From positions 165,463 through 229,462 of the forward strand of contig CABIWJ010000006.1 of the NCBI GenBank assembly GCA_902362455.1: a stretch of DNA of 64,000 bases. The letters are read 5' to 3'. This document shows positions 52,355 through 60,157 of this stretch, in pieces (the first letter of the stretch is position 1; each line of letters begins with the position of its first letter). Under the pieces are notes generated by a model. It ran no database searches. It had not been told where the DNA came from and saw nothing but the letters and a program-made list of their open reading frames with translations. A program made the position numbers and the translations under genes. This DNA is from Eubacteriaceae bacterium. GTDB lineage: Bacteria; Bacillota; Clostridia; Lachnospirales; Lachnospiraceae.

Positions 52355-52831
52355 ATGGTTGATTTTGTAGAAATGACAATTAAGCAGCAAAAGAGAATAG
52401 CTTTAATAGCTCATGATGGAAAGAAAGATGAGATTATTAAATGGTGTCAGGCAAACAAGGATATTTTGAGCAAACATAAATTATCTGGAACAGGCACAAC
52501 TGCTAGAATGATAGCAGATTGTGTAGGTTTAGAGATAAAAGGATATAATAGTGGACCATTAGGTGGAGACCAGCAGATAGGTGCAAAGATTGTCGAAGGA
52601 AATATAGACATGGTAATTTTCTTTTCTGACCCACTTGCAGCTCAGCCACATGACCCAGATGTGAAAGCACTTTTAAGAATTGCACAAGTATATGATATTC
52701 CAATTGCAAATAATAAAGCAACAGCAGATTTCATTATTAAGTCTTCATTGATGGATGAAGAGTATATTCATCAGGTTGAAAACTTTAAAAATACAATTCA
52801 GAATAGAGTTAAAGAATTTGAAAAGGCTTAA
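52355..52831 (+). CDS. mgsA: Methylglyoxal synthase
   Basis: This 158-residue enzyme turns dihydroxyacetone phosphate into methylglyoxal and phosphate, a valve for sugar-phosphate overload. It has IALIAHDGKKDEIIKWC, SGTGTTARMI for phosphate binding, SGPLGGDQQIGAKI and FFSDPLAAQPHDPDVKALLRI with the catalytic Asp. The start at 52355 sits six bases after agaaagga. It follows galM by 40 bases, so it is probably induced with the galactose genes, when flux into glycolysis is high. Confidence 0.94.
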   Translation: MVDFVEMTIKQQKRIALIAHDGKKDEIIKWCQANKDILSKHKLSGTGTTARMIADCVGLEIKGYNSGPLGGDQQIGAKIVEGNIDMVIFFSDPLAAQPHDPDVKALLRIAQVYDIPIANNKATADFIIKSSLMDEEYIHQVENFKNTIQNRVKEFEKA

Positions 52832-52892
52832 TATGTACATATATTTGTGTAATTTATAAATAGATTGCGATAAGACAAGGAGTTGATAGGCT

Positions 52893-53270
52893 ATGTTTGA
52901 TACAATACATCATGTTGCAATTATTGTGTCCGATTATGAGAAATCAAAAAAATTCTATGTGGAGCAATTAGGACTACCTATTATAAGGGAGAATTATAGA
53001 AAAGAGAGAAATGATTATAAATTAGACTTGAAGGTGGGCGATATTGAGCTTGAAATCTTTGGTATGGAAAAGGCACCTGACAGAGTAACAGAACCAGAGG
53101 CTTGTGGATTGCGACATTTAGCTTTTAAAGTAGAAAATATTGAAAAAACTGTAAAAAGTTTGAATTTAAAAGGAATCCAAACTGAAAAAATTAGATTAGA
53201 CGAGTACACAAAAAAAAGAATGACTTTTTTTCGTGACCCAGATGGTCTTCCAATAGAATTGCATGAATAG
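52893..53270 (+). CDS. VOC-family glyoxalase-like protein
   Basis: This 125-residue protein has two beta-alpha-beta-beta-beta units with the metal ligands His in IHHVAIIVSD, Glu in DIELEIFG, His in CGLRHLAFKV and Glu in GLPIELHE. It is close to the YaeR/GloA2 type of vicinal-oxygen-chelate proteins. Being 61 bases after mgsA, it may remove methylglyoxal adducts, but true glyoxalase I activity cannot be decided from sequence. Confidence 0.85.
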   Translation: MFDTIHHVAIIVSDYEKSKKFYVEQLGLPIIRENYRKERNDYKLDLKVGDIELEIFGMEKAPDRVTEPEACGLRHLAFKVENIEKTVKSLNLKGIQTEKIRLDEYTKKRMTFFRDPDGLPIELHE

Positions 53271-53361
53271 TTATTAGTAAATTTATCACTACACAAATAT
53301 GATTGTCAATAAAATGATAATACGTTTGTTGTTGATAATTGGCAAACGATGTGTTTAAAGG

Positions 53362-53445
53362 TTAGAAGCGATAGATATGATTGCTAAAATATATTGAGTA
53401 GAAAGCAAGTAAATCATTGATAAATTTTGTAATTTTCTTTTTCAT
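53362..53445 (-). CDS. Possible 27-residue peptide
   Basis: On the minus strand an ideal ribosome site (aaaggagattttta) precedes ATG at 53445 and a 27-codon frame, MKKKITKFINDLLAFYSIYF and seven more residues. The start is cationic and the rest aromatic/hydrophobic, as in small membrane-active or AgrD-like leader peptides, but it has no Cys or known processing site. The rest of the 420-base gap (53271-53694) shows no other gene. Confidence 0.3.
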   Translation of the reverse strand: MKKKITKFINDLLAFYSIYFSNHIYRF

Positions 53446-53720
53446 TTTAAAAATCTCCTTTCTTTGTTTTCATATCCTCATTATAAACTAGTTTCAAAGA
53501 ATTTCGTGCCAAATAAGAATTAAAAATGGTCAAAAGTTGCAGAATAAATTGTTGATTCTGCTCTTGGTGAGAAGACATATATTTAATAATATAAAGGTTT
53601 TAGGTATGTCAGTTGAACTTGTGAAGATAATTGCAGACATTTCTGGATACTGTGTATAGAAGTTTAGGAAGAATGTATGTTGTGGTCAAGCTTTTTTGTA
53701 ACACTTTGTTCGATAAATAC

Positions 53721-54596
53721 CTACCTGTAATGAGCCTCCATTGGTGTTAAATAATTATTGTATGAATGAGGGCGAACATAGTTATACCAATTTATGTATT
53801 TCGTAGTTAGTTCATCCATCATCTCTACATTTGAAAATGAAGTTATGTTATAAAAGTTGCTTTTGAAAGTGTTATAAAATCTTTCCATGGGAGCATTATC
53901 ATAAGGACAGCCAGCCTTACTCATACTTTGTGTTATATTATTTTCTTTGCAAAAATTTACAAATTCCCATGAAGTAAACTGTACCCCCTGGTCTGAATGC
54001 AAAATCACTTTAGGGTAGTTTTCCTTTTCAAGGGCTGTCTTCAGAGTGCTTATTGCCAAATCAGTGTTGATATAATCACTGTTTAACGAAGCAACAGCTG
54101 ACCTGTCATACAAATCAATAATTGAACAGTTGTATCTGAATTTTCCATTTGGCTGGCGCATATATGTGAAGTCTGTGCACCATACTTTGTTCTTGCAGTC
54201 GACAGTAAAATTCTGATTTAAGAGATTGTCAAAGATTTTATTCTTTTTGCCAGCCTTGTAACCTGGCTTAGAATGCATAATTACTGCACAAAGATTCAAT
54301 TCCTTGTTCATATATTTATGCATTGTGGTATTGCTTAACTCATAGCCATATCGTTTGATAAAAATGCGTATAGCCCTATCGTTTGATAAAATGCGCATAG
54401 CCCTATAGCCTATAACACGATTGCTGTTGTAATAAATATACTTTATAAGCTCAAAGATATGTGCTAAGCGTTCACGATATTTTCGCTTTGCATCCTTTTT
54501 GTAGTTGTAATAACAATTAGGACTAATGCCAAACTTCTGGCATAGCCATCTTAAACCAAATATATTTTTATTGTCATCGATGAATCGATATACCAC
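53721..54596 (-). CDS. IS3-family transposase OrfB
   Basis: This 291-residue integrase-like transposase has the DDE core. The first Asp is in WCTDFTYM, the second in VILHSDQGVQFTS and the Glu in CPYDNAPMERFYNTFK; there is an HTH_21-type N-terminal part (ISPNCYYNYKK). The listed start is a GTG that overlaps the OrfA stop by one base. It is more likely to be made as an OrfAB fusion by frameshifting. Confidence 0.9.
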   Translation of the reverse strand: MVYRFIDDNKNIFGLRWLCQKFGISPNCYYNYKKDAKRKYRERLAHIFELIKYIYYNSNRVIGYRAMRILSNDRAIRIFIKRYGYELSNTTMHKYMNKELNLCAVIMHSKPGYKAGKKNKIFDNLLNQNFTVDCKNKVWCTDFTYMRQPNGKFRYNCSIIDLYDRSAVASLNSDYINTDLAISTLKTALEKENYPKVILHSDQGVQFTSWEFVNFCKENNITQSMSKAGCPYDNAPMERFYNTFKSNFYNITSFSNVEMMDELTTKYINWYNYVRPHSYNNYLTPMEAHYR

Positions 54597-54880
54597 TAAT
54601 CGATTTCCTTCGCGAAGAATGCCACCGCTTTTTTTAAGAAAGCAATCTCTTTATCTTTTTCATTAAGAAGCTGATTTAATCTTCTGATTTCCTTTGCTTC
54701 ATTAGATTCTGCGGTTGTGCTGGTGGTATAGAGGCATTCTTCCTTGTATTCGTTAACCCATTTGCTAACGGAGCTTTTGGCAACATTAAATTCAACAGCA
54801 ATTTGCGGTATTGATTTGTCGCCTGCCATATAAGCTTTAACTACTTCTTTTTTGAAGTCTTCGGTGTAATGTACTGACAT
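54596..54880 (-). CDS. IS3-family transposase OrfA
   Basis: This 94-residue DNA-binding protein has the helix-turn-helix VVKAYMAGDKSIPQIAVEFNVAKSSVSKWVNEYKEE and a leucine-zipper segment (EIRRLNQLLNEKDKEIAFLKKAV), as usual for OrfA of IS3 elements. The ribosome site is aaggaggacgtt. Confidence 0.9.
   Translation of the reverse strand: MSVHYTEDFKKEVVKAYMAGDKSIPQIAVEFNVAKSSVSKWVNEYKEECLYTTSTTAESNEAKEIRRLNQLLNEKDKEIAFLKKAVAFFAKEID
54629..54635 (-). promoter_or_regulatory. A7 slippery site for -1 frameshift OrfA to OrfAB
   Basis: On the minus strand the sequence TTA AAA AAA G near the OrfA end lets ribosomes slip by -1. The new frame reads SGGILREGN and joins OrfB (VVYRFIDD) without a stop codon, giving a fused OrfAB transposase. 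Confidence 0.75.
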
Positions 54881-54959
54881 AGTAACGTCCTCCTTGTTTG
54901 AGTAATATTATAATATATTATTCGAACACGGTGTTACAAATTTATTATATCACAACACA

Positions 54960-55095
54960 TCCTCCACCAGCATATTAAAGTAATTTGATATCCGTAGTAT
55001 AAATTCGGCAGATGGGGTGCCACCCCACGTTCTATCCTACTGACAGTTTTGGCGCTGTATCTGATAGCAACAGCAAGATCCTACTGATAAATGCC
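54960..55095 (-). pseudogene. Remnant of an XRE-type regulator
   Basis: On the minus strand the frame GIYQ-stop-DLAVAIRYSAKTVSRIERG reads like a helix-turn-helix of the Cro/CI family with an in-frame stop. The rest is lost next to the IS3 element. Confidence 0.45.
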
Positions 55096-55221
55096 ACGCT
55101 GTCAGAAGGAACTGTTACAATAACACTTACGTATGAAAGAGTAAATATCTACTGTGCAGGACTAGAAAAAATAACGCTTTTGTGATAGACTAAAATCGTT
55201 CTGGTAATGAGGTTATAGAAC

Positions 55222-56052
55222 TTGGCAACAATTTATTTTATTGATAGCGAAAATGTAGGAGATAGCTGGATTGACTTATTAGGGAAAACTAATAGTCGAT
55301 TTCTTGTTTTCTACACAGGGCATTCACCTCGTATTGCTTATCCACAGGCAATACAGTTAATGAGTGCAACTAACAAGCCGGAATTCGTTGAATGTTATGA
55401 AGGCAACAATGGATTGGACTTTCAGTTAGTATCATATTTAGGATATGAGTTACATGCCGATAATACCAATGAAATGGTCATTGTATCAAATGATACAGGA
55501 TTTGATGCAGTAGTTCATTTTTGGATGGACCGTGAAATGGATGTCAAAAGAATTAATCGCTTAAATCCATCAAATACTCAAATTCTAGAAGGTAAAGAAC
55601 CTGTATCTGATGATGAATTTATTACCAGTTCATTATCAGTAAAAGTGACAGAAAAGGTAAGTGGTATAGACAAAAGGGAACTCTATACTATTATCAATTG
55701 CATAGGGATAGATGACCAATCATATATTCATCTTGCACTTGTTCACTTTTATGGTAATAAAAATGGAGAGAACATATATAAATGCTTGAAGAAAGAAAAA
55801 TTTGCGGCTCCTCCTGTTCAGTGGACAAAAGAAACAAGGATGAAAAAACTTATAGAGCTTATTATTAAGTATGAGAGCAATTCTAAAGTTTCAATTCCAG
55901 ATTCTTTAACGGGATTTATCGTTAATAATATTGTTGATGATAAAAAAGCTATGGGAGATAAGTTAAACAAATCCTATGGAGGTTTGGGACCGCAGTTAAA
56001 TAAAATGTTCAAACCGTTTTATAAAACTCTTGCTAAAATCAAGAAAAAATAA
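55222..56052 (+). CDS. PIN/NYN-like domain protein
   Basis: This 276-residue protein begins ATIYFIDSENVGDSWIDLL. It has Asp residues placed as in NYN/PIN-like RNases: IDSEN, NNGLDFQLVSYLGYEL and VIVSNDTGFDAVVHFW. The second half (about 140-276) is helical and unrecognised. NYN-type proteins are often metal-dependent RNases. It is first in a same-strand series with two helical proteins and may form a defence or RNA-processing unit. Start: TTG at 55222 behind aatgaggttatag. Confidence 0.65.
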   Translation: MATIYFIDSENVGDSWIDLLGKTNSRFLVFYTGHSPRIAYPQAIQLMSATNKPEFVECYEGNNGLDFQLVSYLGYELHADNTNEMVIVSNDTGFDAVVHFWMDREMDVKRINRLNPSNTQILEGKEPVSDDEFITSSLSVKVTEKVSGIDKRELYTIINCIGIDDQSYIHLALVHFYGNKNGENIYKCLKKEKFAAPPVQWTKETRMKKLIELIIKYESNSKVSIPDSLTGFIVNNIVDDKKAMGDKLNKSYGGLGPQLNKMFKPFYKTLAKIKKK

Positions 56053-56124
56053 AAAGAAAGATTCCAGAACAGATATCCATGCGGCATTCTTGTGCTGTAT
56101 GGATAACCTCATTAAGAAGAAATA

Positions 56125-57056
56125 TTGAGCAACTATTTACTTGAATTAACAACATATAGTCAATTTAATCCTGATGTATTAGAGAAGTATAGTGAAAATA
56201 AATCATCAACCATGTTAGAAAACATAAAACATGCAGAAGATAAGCAAAATTTATTACAGCAAGCATTTGCAGAATGCCCTTTTAATTTAGATATATACGA
56301 AAAATTGTTGCAATTTGGGTATTTTGATTTTGATACCTTTATAGATGCAAAAAAGATTTTTAGAAAATCAGAAATGGATAATTTGCTTGAAGAAAAAATC
56401 AAGAGTAATTTGAAAGATATGGAGAATGTAAAAAATATGTTAAAGTTCTAGCAAGTTATAAAAACAAAGATGAATCGTCTGTATTATCAATGTTTTATCA
56501 AGATACTATCAGTAAAATCAAGAATGATTATCACGAAATATTTTTAGTGTGCGTTGATTCAAGAAGATTAAGCACTTGGATTAAGGATCATATCAATAAG
56601 GATAGAGATAAAATTGCCTCAACTTCAGAAGAGAGCATAAGAGATAAAATTAGTACATGGATTAAAAATACTGTTGATGATAAACAATATGAAAATCTGT
56701 CAGTTATGGGATTGATTAGTATTGACGATATAAAATATAAGGACAGCACAAAAAACACATTGGCAGAAGTACAAACAGAGTATGCAGATAAGATGATTGC
56801 ATTGATACTGGATTATATAAAAGAGCTTGGAAAGAAAAAGATTGCTTATGAAGAAGCATATGATAAGTATAATGCAGGTCTGAAAAAACATATGGATGAT
56901 ATAGCTGCTAAAAATGATGAACTGAAACAGCAAGGATTATTTGCATTTTCAAAGAAGAAGGAATTAAAAGCGGAACTTGATAGACTTAACAATGAGTATG
57001 AAGAGTATCACAGAACAGAGCCAGTAAATTTAAAAAATGCGTATTTTAATATGTAG
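56125..57056 (+). pseudogene. Helical protein split by a one-base deletion
   Basis: Two adjacent ORFs look like one gene. The first (56125-56451, TTG start) ends KNMLKF-stop. The second frame is open well upstream of its ATG at 56490 and reads KVLASYKNKDESSVLSM. Adding one A to the run in ttaaagttcta (near 56443) joins them as ...NMLKVLASYKNKDES... into about 311 residues. The product has a TPR-like N-terminal part (AFAECPFNLDIYEKLLQFGYFD) and a C-terminal coiled coil (KKHMDDIAAKNDELKQQ...ELKAELDRLNNEYEEY). The function is unknown. Confidence 0.6.
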
Positions 57057-57070
57057 ATTGGAGTGTGCCT

Positions 57071-57916
57071 ATGGATATAAAACAACTTCAAGAACAATAT
57101 GCTAGTTTAAAATCTCAAAGAGACAACATGGCTGATGAAGTGGAATACTTAAAGGATAATGAACGTAAATTATCTTATGTTATAACCGATGAAAAATCGT
57201 CTGTTGAGCATATAGAAAATACTATTGAATCATTGCAGGAGACTCTTTCAGATTTAAACAGTTTATTAGAAACGCATGAGGACGAAATATCTGATATATC
57301 AGATAAATTGGAAAGTAAAGATAAAGAATTATCTGATATGGATCAGCAACTTGCTGAGAAGAAAAAACAATTAGATAAACTTATGAATGATGAACTATGC
57401 AAAAAATCTTTGACAGTTAATAATAAAAATTCGTACTTTGCCTCATTAAAAAAGAATACGAGTACGACACCAATAGTCACAGAATATTGTAAAAGTGATA
57501 AAGAATTTATGGTGCTTAATGCTGGAATGAGGTTACCAGAATACAAAAAATTCTCATATATAATCATAAGAAGTAATAAAACAATAGTGGGAATGCAGGA
57601 AAATGTACCTACTATGTCAGAGATAAAGAGTGTTGCCGACAAATCAATATCTGGTGTAAGCATACCGAGAATGCAGTATTTGAAAAAGCATATTATTGAT
57701 GCTGCTAGTAAATATAAGAACCTTACACCAAATTTAATAATTCCATTATCAGAGCCTTGTCCGTTGGGTGGTCAATCAGATTTTAACCAACAAGGATATG
57801 GATGGGAATGGGATTGGTCATATGGAATAGGAGATTATACGGAAGGTACATATTATGGGGAAATGACAGGTTTTTCAGTAATAGGTATTAGGATAAATGG
57901 ATCTGATTATTATTAA
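57071..57916 (+). CDS. Coiled-coil protein of unknown function
   Basis: This 281-residue protein starts with a long coiled coil (residues 1-112, heptads with Leu/Ile and many Glu/Lys/Asp). It is followed by a beta-rich region and ends with an unusual aromatic/Gly segment (GYGWEWDWSYGIGDYTEG-YYG). It has no signal peptide. It is 14 bases after the preceding helical protein, behind ttggag, and probably cotranscribed with it. No family is recognised. Confidence 0.7.
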   Translation: MDIKQLQEQYASLKSQRDNMADEVEYLKDNERKLSYVITDEKSSVEHIENTIESLQETLSDLNSLLETHEDEISDISDKLESKDKELSDMDQQLAEKKKQLDKLMNDELCKKSLTVNNKNSYFASLKKNTSTTPIVTEYCKSDKEFMVLNAGMRLPEYKKFSYIIIRSNKTIVGMQENVPTMSEIKSVADKSISGVSIPRMQYLKKHIIDAASKYKNLTPNLIIPLSEPCPLGGQSDFNQQGYGWEWDWSYGIGDYTEGTYYGEMTGFSVIGIRINGSDYY

Positions 57917-57995
57917 ATAGCATCTGTCTATATAGTGTGTACTTAATATAGAGCAGCTTTTATGACTCCGATAGAGAAAGAAAGGTTGGTGGCAT

Positions 57996-58391
57996 ATGAA
58001 GGTAAGCGTACAACAAATGCAAGGTGTATCAGCATACATAGAAACACATTATGAAGCATTGGCATATTGCCGACAGGAAAAGAAAACATGTCATTATAAA
58101 GAATATTGGAAATGTGCCAATTCAAAGTCTGTACAATTTAATAAGGACTGTATAGGATATACAAAGTGTGCTGATTTTATTTCAGATGCGAGATATAATG
58201 AAAAACTTGCTAAAGTATCCAGAAAATCAGTAAAGAAAAATCAGAATAGGGCAACTCAAAAATCAGTTAAATCTAAGCTGAAGAAACAAAATAAAGTACC
58301 CAAAAGAGTTGTGGAGAGAAAGTTACCAGACAATGCACTTGGTAATGATCTGAGAATCAGAGCTGTACTTGAACAATTTATGAATCAATAA
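57996..58391 (+). CDS. Small Cys-containing basic protein
   Basis: This 131-residue protein has a Cys-rich first half (ALAYCRQEKKTCHYKEYWKCANSKS ... KDCIGYTKCADFISDA; five or six Cys, possibly zinc) and a strongly basic Lys/Arg/Gln-rich second half that could bind nucleic acid. It starts behind agaaaggttggtggcat. It is unrecognised. The next 220 bases (58392-58614) contain only a small stem (taggt/accta near 58510-58530) and no gene. Confidence 0.55.
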   Translation: MKVSVQQMQGVSAYIETHYEALAYCRQEKKTCHYKEYWKCANSKSVQFNKDCIGYTKCADFISDARYNEKLAKVSRKSVKKNQNRATQKSVKSKLKKQNKVPKRVVERKLPDNALGNDLRIRAVLEQFMNQ

Positions 58392-58614
58392 TATACCTAT
58401 ACTGATATATAACAGGTACTTAATTTCTATAGGTTTAAGAGTACCCCCCTATGTCATATATGCTTGCTTAAATCAATGATTTTGAGGTTAATTTGGCTTC
58501 ATATATTCGTAGGTGAACAAGTTTACCTATGATGTATTTTGAAGCGGATTTGAGTTGATTTTTATTGATTTATTCAAAGGATATGGATGTGTTTTGTGGG
58601 GAACTGGATGTAGT

Positions 58615-58755
58615 TCATCTTAAATCTTGTGCCAATTCTAATAAGCGAATAGAAGATATGTCTGCCAGTCGGTCATATCTTTTTCTTTTGGCGTTGATTT
58701 CTTTGCGGAATGATTTTCGATGTGCTGATATATATTTGATTATGATATATTCCAT
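58615..58755 (-). CDS. 46-residue basic protein
   Basis: A short minus-strand gene (MEYIIIKYISAHRKSFRKEI ... ISSIRLLELAQDLR) starts behind an ideal ribosome site, aaggaggcgcact, 11 bases after the stop of the 64-residue gene, so the two form a small operon. The product is basic and helical. The function is unknown. Confidence 0.5.
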   Translation of the reverse strand: MEYIIIKYISAHRKSFRKEINAKRKRYDRLADISSIRLLELAQDLR

Positions 58756-58766
58756 AGTGCGCCTCC

Positions 58767-58961
58767 TTAATCTTCCATGCTAAAAGGTTCATAATCAAAA
58801 GGATCTGGTTCATTGATTACTTCATGCGGTAGAAACATTTCTGTATAAAGTAATTCTTGAGCATATAGAGCCTCTTGTGTGTACCGATTTAGAGAGCCAC
58901 GTTTGAGAGATAGGGAAAATAATTCTTCATAGGATAGTTGCCTGATTTGTGATTTTGTCAT
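58767..58961 (-). CDS. 64-residue acidic small protein
   Basis: The minus-strand frame MTKSQIRQLSYEELFSLSLK to PFDYEPFSMED starts behind caaaggaggaattttaca, a near-perfect ribosome site. The acidic C-terminal tail contrasts with the basic product of the next gene, which suggests a small complex. Such pairs are common in mobile elements. The function is unknown. Confidence 0.55.
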   Translation of the reverse strand: MTKSQIRQLSYEELFSLSLKRGSLNRYTQEALYAQELLYTEMFLPHEVINEPDPFDYEPFSMED

Positions 58962-59003
58962 TGTAAAATTCCTCCTTTGAGTGTTATTTTGCTTTTCAAT
59001 AGT

Positions 59004-59083
59004 TACGCAACGAGAAGCGGAGAAGGTGAAATTTTTCTTCTCAAAATTTATGTAATAAGAAGCGGAAAAGGTGAAATTTTTTT
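59004..59083 (+). repeat. Two imperfect 35-bp direct repeats
   Basis: Copies at 59004-59038 and 59049-59083 match at 29 of 35 positions, sharing agaagcgg..aaggtgaaattttt, with a 45-base period. They lie at the left edge of the integrase remnant and could be an attachment or recombination scar. Confidence 0.5.
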
Positions 59084-59367
59084 GGAAAAATATCGGAGAG
59101 GTGAAGATGCCTAAGATAACCCCTCATGTGTGCCGCCATACCTACTGCTCGAATATGGCAAAATCGGGAATAAATCCGAAGACTCTTCAATATTTGATGG
59201 GACATTCGGACATAGCAGTAACTTTGAATGTCTATACCCATGTTGGACTTGAAGATGCGGAGAAGGAACTTCACAAGATGCAGAGTATGGAAGATGCTAG
59301 AAAAAAGATGGGACTTTCAGATAAGGATGATAGACCATTAAAACAGAATATGTTCAAAGTATTGTAG
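59071..59367 (+). pseudogene. Integrase, C-terminal fragment (Tn916/Tn1549-like)
   Basis: The frame encodes MPKITPHVCRHTYCSNMAKSG and TLQYLMGHSDIAVTLNVYTHV, the HxxR, His and Tyr box of a conjugative-transposon tyrosine integrase. The N-terminal two thirds, including the first catalytic Arg, are missing. Confidence 0.8.
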
Positions 59368-59408
59368 TGAGTTATAAAATTAGCACTTAGGCAGAAATGA
59401 TCAGCCCC

Positions 59409-59664
59409 CTGTCAAGTAGACAAGTAAAAAATCTAAAATAAGTTTATAGATATCCGCCACATTTGACTCAGTGTGGCGGATATTTATGTTATGAGACGTT
59501 TATGCACACCATTTTGCTTTGTATGTTTCTATTCTTTTGTTCTCTGCAATCGGATATTGTGTCGGGGTTTCCAACGATAATGCTTCGCTTCGTACTTCCA
59601 GTGGCGTTTTGCAATGGAATCTTTCCTGCAGTCTTTCTTCGGCATAAAACTTTTGTAAATGTCA
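59409..59664 (-). pseudogene. IS3-family transposase C-terminal fragment
   Basis: On the minus strand, up to the stop at 59500-59502, the frame reads LQKFYAEERLQERFHCKTPL, then PTQYPIAENKRIETYKAKW and CA-stop. This is the end of an OrfB transposase. The flanking tgtcaagtagacaa (about 59411-59424) looks like an IS end. Everything upstream of about 59664 is lost. Confidence 0.7.
59450..59483. terminator. Perfect 12-bp hairpin in the IS remnant
   Basis: atatccgccaca (59450-59461) pairs with tgtggcggatat (59472-59483) around a ten-base loop. It lies just after the transposase stop, so it is the element's own terminator. Confidence 0.65.
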
Positions 59665-59785
59665 ATTAAGATTTTTAACTGAGTGATTAGTGACATTTCC
59701 AATGAGAATCACCTCCATGGAAATGGTATCACATCAGTATGGATTGTACATTTTTATTTTCCATTAAAAGCGAACTGAATTAAAC

Positions 59786-59852
59786 AAAGAAAATTTTCCC
59801 TTATTTTTGCCCTTATGAGATAATCGTAAGGGAAATAAGGGAATTTTCTTTT
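59786..59852. terminator. Long A/T-flanked inverted repeat
   Basis: aaagaaaattttccctta and taagggaattttcttttt pair with a two-base bulge, and an inner ccctta/taaggg pair adds a second stem. It abuts the stop codon of the minus-strand integrase fragment and can end transcription from both sides. Confidence 0.65.
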
Positions 59853-60151
59853 TAGTCATTGCCTACCACTTTATCAAGCAACCTTGCAGATTTTCGCTTG
59901 GCTTTTCTTGTAGAGTGAGCATAGACATTCATTGTGGTACTGACATCTGAGTGCCCTAACAGTTCCTGCACATCCTTTGGTGCAGCTCCGTTTGCCAACA
60001 GGTTGCTTGTGTAGGTGTGACGCAGCTGATGAAAATGAAACCCTTCAAATCCTTCCGGCTTCTCTGCAATTCTCCTGCAAACAAGTCCTAATGTGCTTGG
60101 TAGCTCAAGACTAAGAAAGAAATCCTTGATGAAGCTGGCAATATCCGCAAA
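59852..60151 (-). pseudogene. Integrase, C-terminal 99 codons
   Basis: On the minus strand the frame reads GFHFHQLRHTYTSNLLANGA then VQELLGHSDVSTTMNVYAHS and ends VVGND-stop. This is the HxxR-His-Tyr box of a phage/ICE-type tyrosine integrase different from the one at 59071. The gene is cut at about 60151, where relaxase sequence on the other strand begins. Confidence 0.78.
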
Positions 60152-60157
60152 AGATGT

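Larger units (their letters stand above)
53695..54940 (-). mobile_element. Complete IS3-family insertion sequence
   Basis: The 1246-bp element is bounded by 19-bp inverted repeats (53695-53713 and 54922-54940; core TTTGTAACAC..TGTTCGA, two mismatches) and flanked by ttt on both sides, a possible 3-bp target duplication. It carries OrfA and OrfB in the usual order. Confidence 0.85.

Noticed and set aside
58565..58783. 72-residue plus-strand ORF
   Set aside because: The minus strand holds two short genes with near-perfect ribosome sites over the same bases; the plus ORF has none.
59463..59669. 68-residue plus-strand ORF
   Set aside because: The minus strand here clearly encodes the end of a transposase (YPIAENKRI, YKAKW), so the plus ORF is a shadow.
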